DNA from: Pseudomonadota bacterium
Lineage (GTDB): Bacteria > Pseudomonadota > Alphaproteobacteria > Caulobacterales > Caulobacteraceae
Reading direction: 5' to 3'
DNA: 8,818 nt
NCBI GenBank assembly: GCA_023445955.1
Contig: JAEXJH010000628.1
Span: 1 to 8,818, forward strand
The position numbers and the translations under genes were made by a program. The notes beneath the pieces are model-generated. The model searched no databases, was not told where the DNA came from, and was given only the letters and a program-made list of their open reading frames with translations. The first letter of the stretch is position 1, and each line of letters begins with the position of its first letter. Positions 5,833 through 8,818 of the stretch are shown piece by piece.

Positions 5833-6531
5833 CTAGCTGCACAGCCTGCCGCGCCCGGCCTCAAGATGCAGATGGTCGGCGTGGGCGGCGTTGTAGTCGG
5901 GCGACAGGGTGACGCCAAACAGCCGGCAGCCGTCATCGCGCACCCGGCGCAGGAAGACCGCTTCGGCCCCCTCCCCGGCCCAATCCTTCGCGACGCTGAT
6001 GCGCCGTTTGTTGGCCAGGCGAAAGCCGGCGATATCGATGGCTTGCGCGCGGGCATGGGCGCTGGGCCGGCCGCTGATGGGATCGCCGACACCGCGGCAG
6101 GCGTAGACGCCCAGATGGTCGATCTGGCGAACTTCGGTTCCCAGGAGCGCGCGGGCGGCCGGCTCCACGGACTGGCGCCGCCAGATCGCCACGGCGGCGG
6201 CCAAGTCGCAGGCCATCATCGGCCGGGCCGGCGCCAGGACCGCATCGGTCCTGGGCGTGGCGTCGATGAGGCTCCCCGCGCCCGTCACCTGGCAATAGGT
6301 GTCTTCGGTCCGATCGGCCACCGGGCGAAAGGACAGACCTGCGCCCGCCAGCCACGTCGCGCAAGCCTCGGGGGTGTCGACCGCGTTCAACAGGCGCCCG
6401 CGGGTCGTACCGTCGATCGGTTCGGTGATGTAGACGGGGCGCCGATCGAAGCCGAGGTCCGACAACGGCTGGCAAGCCGCGCAGGCCAGCGACAACGTCA
6501 GGGCGGCAAACCGCAGACGGGGTGGCGTCAC
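5833..6531 (-). CDS. Extensin-like family exported protein
   Basis: A 232-residue protein with the extensin-like C-terminal domain found widely in alphaproteobacteria. The N-terminus (residues 1-20, RLRFAALTLSLACAAC) is an export signal. Cys17 and Cys20 make a lipoprotein possible, although neither fits the lipobox perfectly. The domain runs from about residue 45 to the end, with paired cysteines, GVYACR, SAHARAQAIDIAGF (His159, Asp166) and DYNAAHADHLHLE (His217, His220, His222). The His-x6-Asp spacing and later His-x-His resemble zinc ligands of M15 D-Ala-D-Ala peptidases, so a cell-wall role is plausible but unproven. The start is GTG (minus strand, 6531-6529), overlapping the TGA of the DUF3008 gene as GTGA. 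This implies translational coupling, and upstream in-frame extension to 7110 would cross that gene and is rejected. It ends 9 bp from the stop of the convergent SDR gene. Confidence 0.85.
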   Translation of the reverse strand: MTPPRLRFAALTLSLACAACQPLSDLGFDRRPVYITEPIDGTTRGRLLNAVDTPEACATWLAGAGLSFRPVADRTEDTYCQVTGAGSLIDATPRTDAVLAPARPMMACDLAAAVAIWRRQSVEPAARALLGTEVRQIDHLGVYACRGVGDPISGRPSAHARAQAIDIAGFRLANKRRISVAKDWAGEGAEAVFLRRVRDDGCRLFGVTLSPDYNAAHADHLHLEAGRGRLCS

Positions 6532-6713
6532 GCCTTGGCGGCGTGTTCGGGCTTGCCCTTGCGCTTGGTGTGGGCGAACTCCTCGAGCTGCTTTTCGCTC
6601 ATCGACAGCATCGACTTGGATGCGCCCTTCAGTTCGCTTTTGGGCGTGTCGCCACGCTTGGCGGATAGGGCTGCTCCAGCGGCTTTTTGTTGAGCGGCGG
6701 ATTTGGCGGGCAT
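6528..6713 (-). CDS. DUF3008 family small basic protein
   Basis: A 61-residue lysine- and alanine-rich protein matching the DUF3008 pattern end to end: MPAKSAAQQKAAGAAL, then SAKRGDTPKSELKGASKSM, then MSEKQLEEFAHTKRKGKPEH. It has no signal peptide, cysteine or membrane helix and is probably a soluble, partly disordered cytoplasmic protein. The family has no established function. The ATG at 6713 has an excellent ribosome-binding site, AAAAGGAG (6728-6721 on the minus strand), seven bases upstream. Its stop TGA overlaps the GTG start of the extensin-like gene, so the pair forms a coupled operon. That coupling is odd for a predicted cytosolic protein and an exported one; it may simply serve to set expression level. 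Confidence 0.88.
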   Translation of the reverse strand: MPAKSAAQQKAAGAALSAKRGDTPKSELKGASKSMLSMSEKQLEEFAHTKRKGKPEHAAKA

Positions 6714-6923
6714 GGCGAGACTCCTTTTCTGGCCTGAGAACGCGCCGCCGCCAGTTTGGTGTCCGCCGATCCTGCCTTCCCTCCCTCAACGGCGAACGGA
6801 CCGCAGCACTCTGCCAAGCTCGCTCACCGAATAACGCCAAGACCCTCGAAGCGTTGCCGTTAGCCCTCCCCGCCGCGGGGACGCCCGCGGATCCGCCCCA
6901 GGCATCAATTCCCCAGCGCGTCG
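6714..6923 (-). promoter_or_regulatory. Intergenic region: end of hybrid kinase gene to DUF3008 start
   Basis: This 210-bp stretch should contain the terminator of the kinase gene and the promoter of the DUF3008/extensin pair. TCCCCG (6867-6872) and CGGGGA (6876-6881) make a 6-bp stem with a 3-nt loop 43 bp past the kinase stop, but no T-tract follows, so it is only a weak terminator candidate. On the minus strand GGACA (6764-6760), 17 bp, then CGTT (6742-6739) loosely resembles the GGAAC-N16/17-CGTT stress promoter of alphaproteobacterial EcfG sigma factors, with two mismatches in the -35 half. It would give a leader of about 20 bases. Nothing gene-like is visible. Confidence 0.3.
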
Positions 6924-8818
6924 CTAACGGCGGGGGTCTCGCGAGCGGCTGGCCGCCAGGGAAATGACCTTGGCGTCGTCGGCCAGAGCGCCGAGGACGC
7001 CCTGAACCTTTCGGGCCAGCTCGTCGCCGACGAAGGGTTTTTGCACCACGGACTGTCCCCCCACTTCCCGAAGCGCCGCCAGATCGGCGTAGCCGGTGAC
7101 ATACATGCACGGCAGGTTCGGGCGCATGGCGCGCGCGCGGGTCGCGGTCTCCAGGCCGCTCATGCCGGGCATGGCGTAATCGACCACAAGGAGATCGACG
7201 TCGGGGCGCTCGGCGAGCATCGACAGGGCCGACGCGCCGCTGCCCGCTTCGAGAATATCATAGCCCAGCTCGCGCAGCAGCGAGACGGTGATTTCACGCA
7301 CGGCGCTATCGTCGTCGACGACCAGGATCGTGGCGTCGGTGGCGACGGCGGCCAGCGGCGCCAGATGACCCGGCGCGGCGGTCATCTCGTCAGACGCGGC
7401 GCGCGGAAGATAGACCTTCACCGAGGTCCCCTCGCCCAGTTTGGTGTCGATGCGAACGCCGCCGCCCGACTGCTTGGCGAAACCGAACACCTGGGCCAGA
7501 CCCAGGCCCGAACCCTTGCCCACGGCCTTGGTGGTGAAGAAGGGCTCGAAGGCCTTGGCCAGCACCTCGTCGGGCATGCCTGGGCCGGTGTCGTTGACTG
7601 ACAGCTCGACATAGTCGCCCGGGGCGGGCTCTTCGGGTCGCGTCGGCGCCTCGGTGATGGTGACGTTGCTGGTCTCGATGGTCAGTCCGCCGCCCACTTC
7701 CATGGCGTCGCGCGAATTGATCGCCAGGTTGAGGATAATCATCTCGATCTGGGTCGGGTCGACTAGGGCCGGCCAGAGGGCCGGCTTCAGCACGGTCTCG
7801 ATGCGGATGCTGCCGCCCATCGTGCTCTGCAGCAGCTCGCGCATGCCGCCGACGGCCTCGTTGAGATCCAGCGCCTTGGGGGCCAGCTTCTGCTTGCGCG
7901 AGAAGGCCAGCAGCTGAGCGGTCAGGCTGGCCCCGCGCTCGGCCGCCGAGCGCATGTGCTGGAGCCGGCGCGCGACCGTCGGGTCGGCGCGCAAGTCGGC
8001 GACCGCGCGCTCGACGAAGGTCATGTTGCCCAGGATGACGGTCAGGAGGTTGTTGAAGTCGTGCGCGACGCCCGAGGTCAGTTGGCCGACGGCCTCCAGG
8101 CGCTGCATCTGCTGCAGGGTCTGTTCGATCTGCTGGCGCTCGTCGATCTGGGCGCGCAGCCGGTCGTTGGTCATGACCAGGGCGTCCGCCGACAGCTTCT
8201 CCTCGGTGATGTCGCGGCCCACCACATAGAAGGCGTCGCGCTCGGGCGTCACCGTCCAGGCGATCCAACGCCAGGTTCCGTCTGCGTGACGGACCCGGGC
8301 GTCGAAGCGGTCAAACCCGCCACCGGCCAGGCCCGCGAAGGTGTGTCGGGCCGTCTCCAGGTCGTCGGCGTGCAGGATGTCGGAGAGCTGCATGGCCAGC
8401 AGGCCGCCAGCCGCGTGCCCCAGATGCGCCGTCCAGGCCGGATTGACCTGCTTGAAGCGCCCGCGCGGATCAAGGACGGCGAAAAGATCGCGGCTCAGCC
8501 GCCAGATGCGGTCGCGTTCGGCGGTGCGCGCCTCGACCTCGGCTTCGAGCCGCTCGTTCAGGCGCTCCAGGGCCGCATGGGCGCGCCGCTGCTCGGTGAC
8601 GTCACTGGCCACGCCGGCGAAACGCAGGCAGACGCCGGCCTCGAACACGGCCTGGCCGTGCAGGGCGATCATGCGCTCGCGGCCGTCGGCGCCGTCGATC
8701 GCCACTTCCTGGGTGAAGACCCCCTCCCCCTCGTGCCCGGAACGCGCGGCGCGACGCGCCGCGGCGCGCAGCTTCAAGCGATCGTTAGGCCAGCACAGGC
8801 TCATGAGCTGGCCAAGAT
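6924..8818 (-). CDS. PAS hybrid sensor histidine kinase/response regulator (5' end cut by window)
   Basis: At least 630 residues are visible; the frame is open through the window edge, so the N-terminus is missing. Numbering from the Met at 8804: residues 1-72 are the second half of a PAS/PAC module ending FAGVASDVTEQRR. A short coiled coil (about 73-98) follows, then a complete PAS/PAC (about 100-213, ending VVGRDITEEK) and a second coiled coil. The H-box is VAHDFNNLLTVILGN with phospho-acceptor His248. The ATPase domain shows an N-box (NLAINSRDAM), DTGPGMP, FEPFFTTK and GSGLGLAQVFGF. The C-terminal receiver has acidic Asp497-499, phospho-acceptor Asp542 (VVDYAMPGMSG), a TGY segment and Lys589 (QKPF). 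All catalytic residues are present. No transmembrane segment is in the visible part, so it may be cytoplasmic. It autophosphorylates on His and passes phosphate to its own receiver. No output domain or neighbouring partner is visible, and the sensed signal is unknown. Confidence 0.93.
   Translation of the reverse strand, partial: LGQLMSLCWPNDRLKLRAAARRAARSGHEGEGVFTQEVAIDGADGRERMIALHGQAVFEAGVCLRFAGVASDVTEQRRAHAALERLNERLEAEVEARTAERDRIWRLSRDLFAVLDPRGRFKQVNPAWTAHLGHAAGGLLAMQLSDILHADDLETARHTFAGLAGGGFDRFDARVRHADGTWRWIAWTVTPERDAFYVVGRDITEEKLSADALVMTNDRLRAQIDERQQIEQTLQQMQRLEAVGQLTSGVAHDFNNLLTVILGNMTFVERAVADLRADPTVARRLQHMRSAAERGASLTAQLLAFSRKQKLAPKALDLNEAVGGMRELLQSTMGGSIRIETVLKPALWPALVDPTQIEMIILNLAINSRDAMEVGGGLTIETSNVTITEAPTRPEEPAPGDYVELSVNDTGPGMPDEVLAKAFEPFFTTKAVGKGSGLGLAQVFGFAKQSGGGVRIDTKLGEGTSVKVYLPRAASDEMTAAPGHLAPLAAVATDATILVVDDDSAVREITVSLLRELGYDILEAGSGASALSMLAERPDVDLLVVDYAMPGMSGLETATRARAMRPNLPCMYVTGYADLAALREVGGQSVVQKPFVGDELARKVQGVLGALADDAKVISLAASRSRDPRR

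Noticed and set aside
5866..6693. A 275-codon plus-strand frame opposite the extensin-like and DUF3008 genes
   Set aside because: It has Gly/Arg/Asp-rich composition, and both genes on the other strand are well supported.
7768..7794. Repeated GGGCCGGC blocks that look like a short direct repeat or hairpin
   Set aside because: They lie in the kinase ATPase region and encode the local repeat PALWPAL; there is no sign of a regulatory role.
7390..8268. A 292-codon frame on the same strand as the hybrid kinase, shifted by one base
   Set aside because: It is an Arg/Pro-rich shadow of the kinase, whose own frame holds every expected catalytic motif.

Overview
The window is very GC-rich, densely packed DNA of bacterial chromosome type. 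Long spurious open frames antisense to real genes, weak or absent T-tracts after hairpins, and the set of families (GFA-fold zinc protein, sorbosone dehydrogenase-type lipoprotein with a DUF2231 partner, DUF4126-like and DUF3008 small proteins, extensin-like protein, a PAS hybrid histidine kinase with an AHDFNN H-box) all suggest an alphaproteobacterium, most likely Caulobacter or a close relative. This placement is inferred from gene content and composition. There is no rRNA, tRNA, CRISPR array, insertion sequence or phage gene that I can recognise.

Layout. Positions 1-215 carry no supported gene but hold a strong terminator-like hairpin (79-100). From 216 to 3476 all genes are on the minus strand: a GFA-family protein (216-629), a 63-residue unrecognised protein (775-966), a sorbosone dehydrogenase-like lipoprotein (1150-2448) translationally coupled to an upstream DUF2231 membrane protein (2445-2879), and a DUF4126-like membrane protein (2988-3476). 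A 135-bp divergent intergenic region with inverted repeats (3477-3611) separates this block from a plus-strand run: an MDR-type NADPH/quinone oxidoreductase (3612-4562), a PPC/DUF296 gene broken by one in-frame TAG (4587-5033), and an SDR oxidoreductase (5062-5823). The SDR gene converges, with a 9-bp gap, on a minus-strand pair: a DUF3008 small protein (6528-6713) and an extensin-like secreted protein (5833-6531), coupled by a GTGA overlap. A large hybrid histidine kinase/response regulator (6924 to beyond 8818) fills the right end, and its N-terminus lies outside the window.

How the genes may work together. The DUF2231/sorbosone dehydrogenase pair looks like a membrane protein plus periplasmic lipoprotein oxidoreductase module. 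The plus-strand trio looks like a small redox operon whose middle gene is interrupted. The DUF3008/extensin pair shares one ribosome-binding region and probably one promoter. The hybrid kinase is a signalling protein with no obvious partner in view.

I did not find a clearly new multi-gene system. The most informative anomaly is the single amber codon inside the otherwise intact PPC gene. Its downstream 59 codons still read as a good family C-terminus, so it is a very recent mutation, a sequencing error or, less likely, readthrough.
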